Shown: piece after piece, positions 7,727 to 14,895 of the stretch
Position numbering within the stretch: the stretch's first letter is position 1
Layout of the letters: every line of letters begins with the position of its first letter
IMG/VR virus record: IMGVR_UViG_3300005935_000061
Coordinates: 1 to 35,036 of that record
DNA length: 35,036 nucleotides
Origin: a virus
Direction: 5' to 3' (one strand)
Position numbers and translations under genes: made by a program
The notes under the pieces: generated by a model
Seen by the model: only the letters and a program-made list of their open reading frames with translations
What the model was told of the DNA's origin: nothing
Database searches by the model: none

Positions 7727-9042
7727 CTAAAGTTACCGCTCCACTTCTTAGTTACAGCGCCACGCTTACGTGTTGCTATTGATTCTATCATTGGTAAAAT
7801 ACTAAAAGCATCGGCAGCGTGAGATGTCCAATCATGTAATGGCGTATTCTTAAACACCTGTCTATTCTCATCCCACTCTCTGCGATATTGCTTGAGTGCC
7901 TCATATCCGTCCTTGGTTGTCTCTGCATTAAAGAAACACCTGGACAGCATTGTACGTGTTCTTTGTATCGCACCATAAATATCTCCCCTGGCTGGATGTA
8001 TCTTAATAGGTGATACATTCAAGTTCTTTAGTTGCTGTTGTACTGTTATAGCACGTTCGCCCTCTGTTAGGTGTCTTTTATTACCATCGTGAGGTAAGTG
8101 ATGCATTGCGTACATATACCCTTTACCTTGTAAAACACTAGCGTAATGGCCCAGTGCATAGTTAGAGTTCTCGTAATAATCTATAATGTGGATATCTTTT
8201 CCTATGAACTGTACAAACCATATAGCCATTGAGTCACTTATCCCCAAATCCCATAGAGTATGTACTGGATAACCAGCGTCATAAGAGAATTTACCAAAGT
8301 GATCTTTCTTGTATTGCTTTAACATGTCGCCATAATAAGAACCGTATATAGCGCCCTCTCTGCTACAATAATACTCTTGTTGTATTATCTCCTCTGGTTT
8401 ACCACGCTCACGTTCCTCTGCTAGGTCTTTTTCAGTTACTATGCCAGTATCAGCTATGGTTACTCTTGACGCTATGTACTCTTCTTTAGTCTCTAACCAG
8501 TCCCACATCTTAGTTGCTTGGTTCTCACCGCGAGGAGTGTAGTTAAATATTACCCAGCCCTTAGTCTCTTTTAACATAGGCTCTACTGCTAAGTCGTATA
8601 GGTTAGGCTTTTGTAATGAGTGCTCAGATATTATAGCCCCTTTGAGTCCAGCCCCTACGCGTTTATCATATCTATCACCACCAACAAAGGATATAATACT
8701 ACCAGGCTCAGTAGGCTTCTGCGGATGTATCATGTATATCTTCATTGATTGATTGTCTTTTTTGTGGATAAGTTCAGGTGGTATGAAGTCTAGGTATTTA
8801 ACACCGTCAGCAGTTACGCCTTCCCAAATTGCGTTACGTATCTGTTGTGATTCAGGTAGTATGTGCCAGTAGTTACCAACCTCTATCATTGCCTCTGCTA
8901 TCATTATGTTAAGAGAGAATAAATCTTTACCATGTCGCCTAGCCCATTCTAGGCTCATCTTACGTACTCGCTTATTAAACCATTGATCCCATATCTCTTG
9001 TTGGTAGTCTCTTAGGGCTATTAAAGGTAAGTCTATGTCCAT
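7723..9042 (-). CDS. terL: Terminase large subunit
   Basis: 439 aa. ATPase: atypical Walker A WARRHGKD (residues 33-40, Asp instead of Ser/Thr at the end), Walker B GAIISE (135-140, Glu140), and a coupling motif FNYTPRG (166-172). Nuclease: WDLGISD (264-270, Asp265/Asp270) as the first metal site and SHAADAF (407-413, Asp411) as the last; HDGNKR (318-323) lies between. Together these are the packaging motor and headful/terminus nuclease. The gene starts directly after the stop of a 31-aa gene (TAG|ATG) and ends by overlapping the next gene. Compact but full length for podovirus terminases of this type. Confidence 0.92.
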   Translation of the reverse strand: MDIDLPLIALRDYQQEIWDQWFNKRVRKMSLEWARRHGKDLFSLNIMIAEAMIEVGNYWHILPESQQIRNAIWEGVTADGVKYLDFIPPELIHKKDNQSMKIYMIHPQKPTEPGSIISFVGGDRYDKRVGAGLKGAIISEHSLQKPNLYDLAVEPMLKETKGWVIFNYTPRGENQATKMWDWLETKEEYIASRVTIADTGIVTEKDLAEERERGKPEEIIQQEYYCSREGAIYGSYYGDMLKQYKKDHFGKFSYDAGYPVHTLWDLGISDSMAIWFVQFIGKDIHIIDYYENSNYALGHYASVLQGKGYMYAMHHLPHDGNKRHLTEGERAITVQQQLKNLNVSPIKIHPARGDIYGAIQRTRTMLSRCFFNAETTKDGYEALKQYRREWDENRQVFKNTPLHDWTSHAADAFSILPMIESIATRKRGAVTKKWSGNFR

Positions 9043-9138
9043 CTAGCGACCTTGCATATATTCTTCTGGAGTAAGTAGCCCTAACGCATAGTCCAACATA
9101 TCTTGTATCTCTTGATCTGTGGGATCTTTCTTATTCAC
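9043..9138 (-). CDS. 31-aa GTG-start gene before terL
   Basis: GTG at 9138 is seven bases after GAGGAG. The frame gives MNKKDPTDQEIQDMLDYALG and ends in TAG immediately before the terL ATG (no gap). It overlaps the previous gene by eight bases. The acidic, helical product is typical of a small translated spacer that keeps terL coupled; a real small protein is also possible. Too short for family recognition. Confidence 0.5.
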   Translation of the reverse strand: MNKKDPTDQEIQDMLDYALGLLTPEEYMQGR

Positions 9139-9331
9139 CTATAATCTCCTCAATATACTCAATGAAGTTTACCTCTGAATCATATACAGCAGCTAGGATG
9201 TCTTGTGCTGTTTGTTTGCGTACTGCTTCACCGGCTATCTGATCTGACACTTTAGCCACATTGGTAGCAACGTCACCCATAAAATCTATCTCGCATCCGC
9301 TATCACAGTTAGCCATTAGGCTAGTATCCAT
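9131..9331 (-). CDS. Small acidic protein (66 aa)
   Basis: 66 aa, ATG overlapping the end of the preceding gene by 16 bases. It contains CDSGCE near the N-terminus, then an acidic amphipathic body (VAKVSDQIAGEAVRKQTAQD ... NFIEYIEEIIGE). Not recognised. It lies between the two terminase genes in a run of overlapping frames, so it may be a packaging accessory or an early small protein. Confidence 0.45.
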   Translation of the reverse strand: MDTSLMANCDSGCEIDFMGDVATNVAKVSDQIAGEAVRKQTAQDILAAVYDSEVNFIEYIEEIIGE

Positions 9332-9687
9332 GAGAATGCTTTATCAAACAAGTGTTTATACTCTCCAATATTAGATAAGAGGTCTTCTGTTCTTTCTGGC
9401 CCATATTCTCTGATCTCTTCCCTTAAATCACGACGGCTTTCTTCTATACGTTGTTTGAAATATTCAATAGTCTCTAAAACATAAGTAGGCTCTTGCCCTA
9501 ATGATTCCGTTAATTGGTCGCACAATGTCTCTTCTTTCTCTTCCCACTTACTACAGTAGTCTTTAGATGTGTGCCAATTTTCACGCCATAACTGCTCACC
9601 TAGCTCTCTACATAAATAATGAGTATTTCTCTTAGATTCTCTTGCTTCTTTTGCATCATATTTACAATTATCACAGCATTTATCCAT
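9316..9687 (-). CDS. Cys-rich N-terminus, coiled-coil protein (123 aa)
   Basis: 123 aa, AGGAG before ATG 9687. Residues 1-50 carry Cys/His pairs (MDKCCDNCKYDAKEARESKR ... HYLCRELG ... YCSKWE), a common small metal-binding layout in phage proteins; residues ~60-110 form a highly charged helix (IEYFKQRIEESRRDLREEI). No name can be given. It sits between the two terminase subunits. Confidence 0.5.
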   Translation of the reverse strand: MDKCCDNCKYDAKEARESKRNTHYLCRELGEQLWRENWHTSKDYCSKWEEKEETLCDQLTESLGQEPTYVLETIEYFKQRIEESRRDLREEIREYGPERTEDLLSNIGEYKHLFDKAFSWILA

Positions 9688-9755
9688 TGTTTTCTCCTTG
9701 TTTGCTTTATCTGTTAGCTCTTTTAGGGCCGCGTAAGCACAGCCTATAAAACGTA

Positions 9756-10118
9756 TTACTTACCACCAGTTATAATACGCACGTTTATATCACCGGTAAT
9801 ATTAGCATCTAAGTCTACCTTCTGTTGTTCTATTACTTTATGCTTTATAGCTAATTGATATTTGTTAGTCTTAAATCTTACTTCTTCACTCTTAGCACTC
9901 TCTAATGCCTCTACGTTGCGTAGTAGCCTATCAAGGTCTTCTGCTTTGCCCTCGTTGTAGGCCTGAATTAATGGGGCTTTCTTCTCATCGCTTATAAGGA
10001 AGAGAGTATCTCTTTTACGGTTTAGTTTTTGGGCTATTTGTTCTTGTGAATATCCCTTTGAAGCGTCTGCCTTTACCATAGCTAGTAGTTCAGGTGTTAT
10101 TTCTAAACGTGAAGCCAT
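9756..10118 (-). CDS. terS: Terminase small subunit
   Basis: 120 aa. Residues ~10-45 form a helix-turn-helix (ELLAMVKADASKGYSQEQIA then QKLNRKRDTLFLIS), the DNA-recognition part expected of a small terminase. The middle is helical (oligomerisation: EDLDRLLRNVEALESAKSEE), and the end is beta-like (ITGDINVRIITGGK), which fits the motor-binding tail. ATG overlaps the stop of the 51-aa gene (TAATG). Location about 700 bp upstream of terL agrees. It would choose the packaging site and stimulate TerL. Confidence 0.75.
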   Translation of the reverse strand: MASRLEITPELLAMVKADASKGYSQEQIAQKLNRKRDTLFLISDEKKAPLIQAYNEGKAEDLDRLLRNVEALESAKSEEVRFKTNKYQLAIKHKVIEQQKVDLDANITGDINVRIITGGK

Positions 10119-10273
10119 TAGCTAACCTTTTTATCTGGTTTAGCCACGCAATGATCTATAATCCTTTGAGCGTTAGTATCTAAGTTCTTAAAACTTGTAT
10201 CGTTTAGTGTTCCACCTATTGCCATAGGAGACATTAGTGCCATAACTATTGCTTTTAAAGTTCCCTTATCCAT
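10118..10273 (-). CDS. Small protein upstream of terS (51 aa)
   Basis: 51 aa: begins MDKGTLKAIVMALMSPMAIG, with a Met/Ala-rich mildly hydrophobic front, then IIDHCVAKPDKK at the end. It has AGGGAG upstream, overlaps the previous stop (TAATG) and its own stop overlaps the terS start (TAATG). Perfect coupling on both sides supports a real gene. Function unknown. Confidence 0.55.
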   Translation of the reverse strand: MDKGTLKAIVMALMSPMAIGGTLNDTSFKNLDTNAQRIIDHCVAKPDKKVS

Positions 10274-10614
10274 TATTTACTCCCTACTATTTTAGCTGCT
10301 AGGTCTATGTACTCTTTATTTGGTTGTCCAAGTATTTCTTTTCTTATAGCGTCTACATCTTGTTTAGCTTTTTCTATTATCTTGTCAGCTTTATCTTGTA
10401 GTGGAAATATTATTGCAGCACGATTATCTGCCTCTTCTTTTGAATTAAATATAAGAGATTCCTCAACAGGCTTATTTGCCCCTATAATATCATAAAGTAA
10501 ATATCCCCAGCTTTCTTTAACTCCACCGCTAACCCCTAACGCCCTTACTTCTGAGTTAAGCACTTTCTTTGTGTTTTGATCTATGTAAAATACACTTGTC
10601 CCTAATTTTATCAT
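10273..10614 (-). CDS. Hypothetical early protein (113 aa)
   Basis: ATG 10614 is chosen because AAGGAG lies six bases before it; the open frame reaches 10728 but its upstream part overlaps another gene and has no ribosome site. Product: beta-rich first half (MIKLGTSVFYIDQNTKKVLN...), helical Lys/Asp-rich second half (LQDKADKIIEKAKQDVDAIR). No known motif. Stop overlaps the next start (TAATG). Confidence 0.5.
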   Translation of the reverse strand: MIKLGTSVFYIDQNTKKVLNSEVRALGVSGGVKESWGYLLYDIIGANKPVEESLIFNSKEEADNRAAIIFPLQDKADKIIEKAKQDVDAIRKEILGQPNKEYIDLAAKIVGSK

Positions 10615-10645
10615 TGTTTGCTCCTTTTCTTCATTATACCATACT

Positions 10646-10777
10646 TTAGCCAATATAGTTATACATATTCCACTCAACGTTATACTCTTGCTGCAGCGCT
10701 CTTTCATCTGCCCAGGCCCATACAGCAATACTTAGCAACATAACAATACATAACCCATTGATAATTTTATTTAACAT
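10646..10777 (-). CDS. 43-aa membrane or exported peptide
   Basis: 43 aa: MLNKIINGLCIVMLLSIAVW and then AWADERALQQ form one N-terminal membrane segment or signal peptide, with a possible AWA cleavage site, followed by a short polar tail. It overlaps the end of the 83-aa membrane protein by 11 bases in a different frame. No lipobox cysteine is placed as in Rz1-type lipoproteins. Role unknown. Confidence 0.45.
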   Translation of the reverse strand: MLNKIINGLCIVMLLSIAVWAWADERALQQEYNVEWNMYNYIG

Positions 10778-11018
10778 TATTCTTCTCCCTTGATTTTATT
10801 AATGCGTTAGCATTACACAGCAGCACATCGCAATGGACTTTATGCAGGGCAACTTCAAACACAATCTTGTCGTCTATTTTTGGCGGCTGATACATTGGGT
10901 CTAGCATCTTATTCCATTCTTGTAGTGCTTCTTTCTGCCACTTTACCTGATCGCTTTTGTAGTGATTAATCCCCAGCGCAATAGAGACTAGTATTGATAG
11001 TGTTATTATGTATTTCAT
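10767..11018 (-). CDS. 83-aa protein with N-terminal membrane anchor
   Basis: Begins MKYIITLSILVSIALGINHY, a single hydrophobic segment that would anchor or export it, followed by a soluble domain (QVKWQKEALQEWNKMLDPMY...) with two cysteines (HCDVLLC). Start overlaps the stop of the 48-aa gene (ATGA). It sits in the early region far from the lysis genes. A superinfection or envelope function is conceivable, but nothing in the sequence shows it. Confidence 0.5.
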   Translation of the reverse strand: MKYIITLSILVSIALGINHYKSDQVKWQKEALQEWNKMLDPMYQPPKIDDKIVFEVALHKVHCDVLLCNANALIKSREKNNVK

Positions 11019-11161
11019 TTATCCCACCTAAAATCTGTAAAATCATCAAAAATAAGTTTAATAGGACACTGAGCGCTAAATATAGCATTTCTATATAGGG
11101 ATAATTTGTCAACTGTTGATAAATACCAAAAATCTCTACTTATTATGACTATATTATTCAT
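11015..11161 (-). CDS. 48-aa early protein
   Basis: ATG 11161 to TGA 11015; both ends overlap neighbours as ATGA. Product begins MNNIVIISRDFWYLSTVDKL and ends DDFTDFRWDK, rich in Trp/Phe/Asp. GAGGGTGAG precedes the start. The DNA includes a copy of the AACAGTTGACAA motif (around 11105-11122). Not recognised. Confidence 0.5.
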   Translation of the reverse strand: MNNIVIISRDFWYLSTVDKLSLYRNAIFSAQCPIKLIFDDFTDFRWDK

Positions 11162-11211
11162 CTCTCACCCTCACATTGTTTTTTAAGCTCGTCTATAAAC
11201 TGTTTATCCAT
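11158..11211 (-). CDS. 17-aa minicistron, duplicated 3' piece of upstream gene
   Basis: AAAGGAG stands before ATG 11211; the frame codes MDKQFIDELKKQCEGER and its stop overlaps the next ATG. The first part repeats the C-terminal VDKQFIDEQID of the 91-aa protein just upstream, and the DNA repeat is almost exact over 18 bases (11193-11210 versus 11291-11308). It looks like a partial tandem duplication that now acts as a leader peptide or translational bridge. Confidence 0.4.
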   Translation of the reverse strand: MDKQFIDELKKQCEGER

Positions 11212-11264
11212 TGTTATTCTCCTTTTCTGTTATATATGTGTAACAGTTGGCAAGTGATATATAT

Positions 11265-11540
11265 TTATAACGCTTTATCTATTTGCTCATCTATAAACTG
11301 TTTATCCACTGGTTTTTCGTAAAACACAGAGCGTTCATCACTTGCTCGTTCTTTGACGTTTTCTTTTAGCTGCTTTACTTTATCTGATTGGTTAATAGCG
11401 TCTTGTATTTCTTTGTTAGTCATTAGTGTCTCCGTTCTTGTTTTCATTGGCTTACTTCCGATATATCCACAATTAGGACAATTTTTATATGTTCCAAAAT
11501 ATCCACATTCTATACAAGTTTGTGTTTTTTTATTAGTCAT
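11265..11540 (-). CDS. Zinc-ribbon protein with possible internal start (91 aa)
   Basis: Residues 9-25 form a compact zinc ribbon, CIECGYFGTYKNCPNC. At residue 40 a second methionine opens MTNKEIQDAINQSDKVKQLK, and it has its own GGAG six bases upstream, so a shorter 52-aa helical product may be made as well. Both halves begin MTNK. The full start at 11540 has GGGGGAG. Function unknown; ribbon proteins of this size are common phage accessory proteins. Confidence 0.5.
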   Translation of the reverse strand: MTNKKTQTCIECGYFGTYKNCPNCGYIGSKPMKTRTETLMTNKEIQDAINQSDKVKQLKENVKERASDERSVFYEKPVDKQFIDEQIDKAL

Positions 11541-11578
11541 CTCACTCCCCCAACTTATAAATATAATTATCGATATAC

Positions 11579-11845
11579 TTAGCTATTTGCATATTTTTCT
11601 TTCTCCTCGATTATCATATTTTCATACATCGTAAACATCTTAAAATATTGGCACTTCTGATAATGCCCGGTCTCGTTCTGTTCTTTATCTAAAAAGTAAG
11701 CCGCTCTGTCTTTCATATAATCTAATCTAGTCTTGTGTAGTTCAAGTGCAGCGTTTTCTTGTTCTTTTTCAAGTATTAAAAAGTAAGCTTCTATTTTCTT
11801 TTCAGGTGTTAGATCATTAACTTTATCCTCAAATAATTTTAACAT
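11579..11845 (-). CDS. Helical early protein (88 aa)
   Basis: 88 aa, AAGGAG before ATG 11845. Glu/Lys/Tyr/Met-rich helices throughout (KKIEAYFLILEKEQENAALE ... DYMKDRAAYFLDKEQ). No motif. An isolated gene with about 85 bp of poorly coding AT-rich sequence upstream. Confidence 0.45.
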   Translation of the reverse strand: MLKLFEDKVNDLTPEKKIEAYFLILEKEQENAALELHKTRLDYMKDRAAYFLDKEQNETGHYQKCQYFKMFTMYENMIIEEKEKYANS

Positions 11846-11929
11846 GGCTTACTCCTTATTATACTTTATGGCCTTAATCTATATTATGGCTTTTTATGTT
11901 GTACTTTCCCTTTGTTATTGATTATTATT

Positions 11930-12247
11930 TTACTCATTTTCTGAACCTACGCCCTCATATGGAATATCTCTTCTTTGTGATTGCTTGTATTCCGTTACTG
12001 CCTCTCTCTTGGCAGTCTCAATCATTTCTTTTATTTCTGGCCTTATCTTGCATGTATGCGCTCCTGATACTTGCCCTCCACACCTCCAACATGTCTTGGC
12101 GTTATCTAGTTCTGCTATGAATAGGTCAGCTATTCTACAATAAGACTCCTTGACGCTATCGCTTTTAATCTGATTAAAAGGCATAACATCTTTATCGCCA
12201 AGTCTCATTTGTTTGTATATCTCTATTGCTCTCTTTTCTCTATCCAC
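11930..12247 (-). CDS. Zinc-finger-bearing early protein (105 aa)
   Basis: GTG start at 12247 with a near-perfect AGGAGG seven bases upstream. A CWRCGGQVSGAHTC cluster at about residues 53-66 is a likely Zn knuckle, flanked by helices. A charged, soluble protein. Early-operon position suggests a regulatory or host-takeover role, but this is inference only. Confidence 0.5.
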   Translation of the reverse strand: MDREKRAIEIYKQMRLGDKDVMPFNQIKSDSVKESYCRIADLFIAELDNAKTCWRCGGQVSGAHTCKIRPEIKEMIETAKREAVTEYKQSQRRDIPYEGVGSENE

Positions 12248-12296
12248 AACTTCCTCCTAGTTTAATATTTCCTCTTTAATTGTCATTACTCCCCCT

Positions 12297-12641
12297 TTAT
12301 AATTCTCGTTCTGCTGCTAATACACCTAGATGTTTCTTTAATCCCTGCACGAGTTCTTTTGTAGACTTCTCTAATTTCTCCCATTGGAGCATAGTTGTCT
12401 TTGTTTGTGCATACACCATCGCCAGCGCTTGCTTGTTAGCCTTGTTGTGTGCCTCTGTAAGCCCTGAATAATGTCCTAAGTATAGTTTATCCAGTTCAGC
12501 TATTATGTGGCCTATCCTGACAAGATTAACGCTTATCGTAACTATTGCCTTGCTAACTCTATGTGGTGAATCACCGGTTAAAACATCTTCATAATTTACA
12601 GCTATCTCATAGTAACTTTTATATTCTGCTTCGTAGTCCAT
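12297..12641 (-). CDS. Helical early protein overlapping the Rha-like gene (114 aa)
   Basis: 114 aa, starting 39 bases inside the 3' end of the Rha-like gene in another frame. It begins MDYEAEYKSYYEIAVNYEDV and continues with long helices (IIAELDKLYLGHYSGLTEAH, ALAMVYAQTKTTMLQWEKLE). No family recognised. The overlap suggests coupled expression with the Rha-like protein. Confidence 0.5.
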   Translation of the reverse strand: MDYEAEYKSYYEIAVNYEDVLTGDSPHRVSKAIVTISVNLVRIGHIIAELDKLYLGHYSGLTEAHNKANKQALAMVYAQTKTTMLQWEKLEKSTKELVQGLKKHLGVLAAEREL

Positions 12642-13345
12642 TTATTGCCCCCTGTTGTTATCTCCCCATTAATTGCCCCAGCATATAATATTAGATCATT
12701 TTTAACTGATTCATATATATCTTTGTAGTTTCTTTCTAGCCCCATATATTTAACCAGTAATTCCCTTGCTCTCTTTTCTACCAGAAGAAGCTCTCCTATC
12801 TCGTATATATTCATAGTGTCTCTTAGTTTTGGCTTGTGCTGAAACATTAAGCCAAGGGCCTTATATGTAGCATTTGTTATGTGCTTGAAATAATAATTAG
12901 CCTTTGTGCTTCCTTGTGCTGTAGCATAGTCAACAAACTCTTTTATTATATCTGTCTCTTCTCTTCTTCCAACCTTTAATTGACTTCTTCCTGTAACCCA
13001 TAGAGGGTCGGCAGCATTTGTTTTAGCATCAATTATGTGTTGTTCCATAGCATTAAACGCACCAAGAAATGCTATCTGCCACTCTAGGGCTTTTTTACCC
13101 TTAAACTTCATTACTAATAATGAAAAGAAATCTCTATTCATAAGATATGCTGTATACTTTTGTCCTCTGTATTCTCGTTTGTCTTTTACGACTTTAGGGT
13201 CAAACATGTTGCCCCCTAAATTTTCAATATCTTTAATCAAATTTTCAATGTGCGTTACAACATAATTATGTTTATGCCCAAACTTCTTAGCTACAACATT
13301 GCTATCACAATATATATCTTCCTTGCTTACCTCTACTAGTTCCAT
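12602..13345 (-). CDS. Rha-family phage regulatory protein
   Basis: 247 aa. Residues ~8-100 match the pattern of the phage Rha domain: a DSNVVAKKFGHKHNYVVTHI element, then KYTAYLMNRDFFSLLVMKFK, GKKALEWQIAFLGAFNAMEQ. This is the same layout seen in antirepressor-type phage proteins whose Rha N-terminus binds DNA or repressor. The C-terminal half is a separate helical domain (~125-235). A good AGGAG lies six bases before ATG 13345. In lambdoid phages Rha proteins interfere with growth in particular hosts; here it probably modulates the early programme. Confidence 0.75.
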   Translation of the reverse strand: MELVEVSKEDIYCDSNVVAKKFGHKHNYVVTHIENLIKDIENLGGNMFDPKVVKDKREYRGQKYTAYLMNRDFFSLLVMKFKGKKALEWQIAFLGAFNAMEQHIIDAKTNAADPLWVTGRSQLKVGRREETDIIKEFVDYATAQGSTKANYYFKHITNATYKALGLMFQHKPKLRDTMNIYEIGELLLVEKRARELLVKYMGLERNYKDIYESVKNDLILYAGAINGEITTGGNKWTTKQNIKVTMR

Positions 13346-13403
13346 ATTAAGCTCCTTGTTTAAGATGCTTTTATCGTACCATACTCATTAACCGTTGTCC
13401 ATT

Positions 13404-13682
13404 CTAAAACGGAACATTTTGACCGTCGCTAGATCTATCGTTATGATCTGCTAACGTTCCCGTTGTTGTCTCTAACTTGTAAGTGTTTAGTTGAGAATAA
13501 TACTTTCCTGATTTACTTTCCTTACAATCTAGGTTTATCCATTCATCCTGAAAAGTATTTAGCCAGGTTATCATTTCTTGTACTTTGATGCTTATGCTGC
13601 CCTTTACAAATTCTGGTGCTCCGTCTCTTGGTTTCTTGAAAATTAGTCCTTGTGGAAATATAGGTTCTTGTTTATCTGTCAT
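13404..13682 (-). CDS. SSB-like small protein (92 aa)
   Basis: 92 aa: begins with an IFPQGLIFKKPRDGAPEFVK strand block, then SISIKVQEMITWLNTF and EWINLDCKESKSGKYYSQLN. Its last residues SSDGQNVPF resemble the C-terminal tip of single-strand binding proteins (D..IPF), which recruits partner proteins. Placed two small genes downstream of the ERF-type annealase, a ssDNA-binding helper is a reasonable inference. AAGGAG precedes ATG 13682. The N-terminal part is not a standard SSB, so this could be a different ssDNA-handling protein. Confidence 0.5.
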   Translation of the reverse strand: MTDKQEPIFPQGLIFKKPRDGAPEFVKGSISIKVQEMITWLNTFQDEWINLDCKESKSGKYYSQLNTYKLETTTGTLADHNDRSSDGQNVPF

Positions 13683-13693
13683 GTTACTACTCC

Positions 13694-13795
13694 TTAATTT
13701 TTATTGAATGTCCACTTTAGGTCGTGTCCGCTTATATTTACTTTATATTGCCATACCGGTATCTTCTTAGGTCTTTTAAGTGTTGCTAGCTTCAT
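13694..13795 (-). CDS. 33-aa basic early peptide
   Basis: ATG 13795 lies five bases after AGGAG; product MKLATLKRPKKIPVWQYKVN followed by 13 residues. Basic, with two tryptophans. The start follows the previous stop by two bases. Between annealase and SSB-like genes, so possibly part of the recombination operon. No family known. Confidence 0.5.
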   Translation of the reverse strand: MKLATLKRPKKIPVWQYKVNISGHDLKWTFNKN

Positions 13796-13797
13796 GA

Positions 13798-13965
13798 CTA
13801 CTCCTGGTTAATATTATAATATCGATCATAATCACTTTCCATTTGTGCCTCTAGAAGTCCCTCTATGTAATCTGCTGTATTGGCTACTAGCTTAGAAATA
13901 CTACCCATTATTTCGTTATTTATTATTATATCAATCACACCTTGCTCTATTTCTTTTCTATCCAT
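13798..13965 (-). CDS. 55-aa acidic early protein
   Basis: ATG overlaps the stop of the annealase gene (TAATG), with GAGGAG upstream. Product starts MDRKEIEQGVIDIIINNEIM, helical and acidic, ending in DRYYNINQE. Translationally coupled to the annealase; possible partner of it. Not recognised. Confidence 0.5.
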   Translation of the reverse strand: MDRKEIEQGVIDIIINNEIMGSISKLVANTADYIEGLLEAQMESDYDRYYNINQE

Positions 13966-14501
13966 TATACTCTCCTCGCTTCTGCTATCATGGCGTCTAG
14001 CTCTGCCCCTGTCATCTCGTTTACATTATTTGTTATATTTAATTTACTCTTTATTTCAACAGCTAGCTTTATATCGTCGCCAAGTAATTTTATTAACTGT
14101 TGTTGTTTAGCTGCCATGGCTATGTCGCCGGTCCTATTCATTGAATACTCGCCATCATCATCGGTGTCTAGAATACCAAACATGGTTACTATAGAATATC
14201 GTCTAGCATAAGTTATAGCAGAGCCTAGCTTTTGCATATCAGTACCTATCAATAACAAAGAGCTTCTAATTGTTTGACCTGCCTCTGTAATAGATGAAAC
14301 CTCTGTAGTAAGCACTAGCTTATCATTATCCATATGTGTATATTGAAATATCATTAAGTCATTTTCGTCTAGTATTGGATCTAGCGCTTCTCTTATCCCT
14401 GAGAGAGTCATGTAGCTAGATTTAAAGTGTGGGTTCTTGCCGTCTTTATGAACTTTACCTATTGACCTGCTAACCTTATTTATTCTTTCTATTATTTTCA
14501 T
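13965..14501 (-). CDS. ERF-family single-strand annealing protein
   Basis: 178 aa. Family hallmarks: N-terminal KVHKDGKNPHFKSSYMTLSG, the conserved block QKLGSAITYARRYSIVTMFG and an acidic cluster ILDTDDDGE directly after it. ERF proteins (type example P22 Erf) anneal complementary single strands and circularise or recombine phage genomes. No exonuclease gene is recognisable nearby. The start overlaps the stop of the 59-aa gene by one base and its stop overlaps the next ATG, so three genes are coupled. SSB-like and RusA-like genes elsewhere in the window complete a recombination set. Confidence 0.9.
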   Translation of the reverse strand: MKIIERINKVSRSIGKVHKDGKNPHFKSSYMTLSGIREALDPILDENDLMIFQYTHMDNDKLVLTTEVSSITEAGQTIRSSLLLIGTDMQKLGSAITYARRYSIVTMFGILDTDDDGEYSMNRTGDIAMAAKQQQLIKLLGDDIKLAVEIKSKLNITNNVNEMTGAELDAMIAEARRV

Positions 14502-14680
14502 TAGTCTTGTACTCCTATCTTAATCTTTATGTCTTGTTGTATTTGTTTACCGTACAGAGTAGCCTTTAATTGTATTAAATTATCTATAGCTGCATTTATC
14601 TTATCAAGAAATTCCTCACGTTCTTTTTGTAATACGTCTATCTTGTCTTGTGTCCATTTAATTTCTGTTTCTATATTCAT
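14501..14680 (-). CDS. 59-aa coiled-coil protein before the annealase
   Basis: ATG 14680 overlaps the previous stop (ATGA) and its stop overlaps the ERF start (TAATG). Product: MNIETEIKWTQDKIDVLQKE then REEFLDKINAAIDNLIQLKA, a clear coiled coil, with a basic tail IQQDIKIKIGVQD. Its tight coupling suggests it works with the annealase, for example as an oligomerisation or recruitment partner. Confidence 0.55.
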   Translation of the reverse strand: MNIETEIKWTQDKIDVLQKEREEFLDKINAAIDNLIQLKATLYGKQIQQDIKIKIGVQD

Positions 14681-14871
14681 GCCTTACCCTCCACTATTTT
14701 ATCGCTTATGATCTCTATAATTTCGTCTTCGTACCAGTCAGTCATTCTATCTAAAAATGTTGATAGCTTTTTTTTATCTTGGTATATGTCTTCTAGCAAT
14801 CCTTCAATAATCTCTTCCATTGCATCAGAGTCACTCATAACATCGTTTATCTTATTACTTATATCTACCAT
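14677..14871 (-). CDS. 64-aa acidic helical protein
   Basis: Very acidic (MVDISNKINDVMSDSDAMEE, IIEGLLEDIYQDKKK, DWYEDEIIEIISDKI). AGGTG upstream of ATG 14871. Net charge strongly negative, as in DNA mimics and some anti-host proteins, but this is composition only. Overlaps the 59-aa gene (ATGA). Confidence 0.5.
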   Translation of the reverse strand: MVDISNKINDVMSDSDAMEEIIEGLLEDIYQDKKKLSTFLDRMTDWYEDEIIEIISDKIVEGKA

Positions 14872-14895
14872 TCTTTCACCTCACTATTAAATCTA

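Noticed and set aside
7788-8018. Minus-strand frame of 76 codons
   Set aside because: Out-of-frame inside the large terminase; no ribosome site.
10646-11018. Rz/Rz1-type spanin pair
   Set aside because: No lipobox in the second protein, not nested as in Rz1, and far from the lysis genes.
11884-11937. 17-codon frame overlapping the end of the Zn-finger gene
   Set aside because: Weak ribosome site and no other support.
12257-12286. Nine-codon frame MTIKEEILN after GGGGGAG
   Set aside because: Too short to support as a gene; may only bridge translation.
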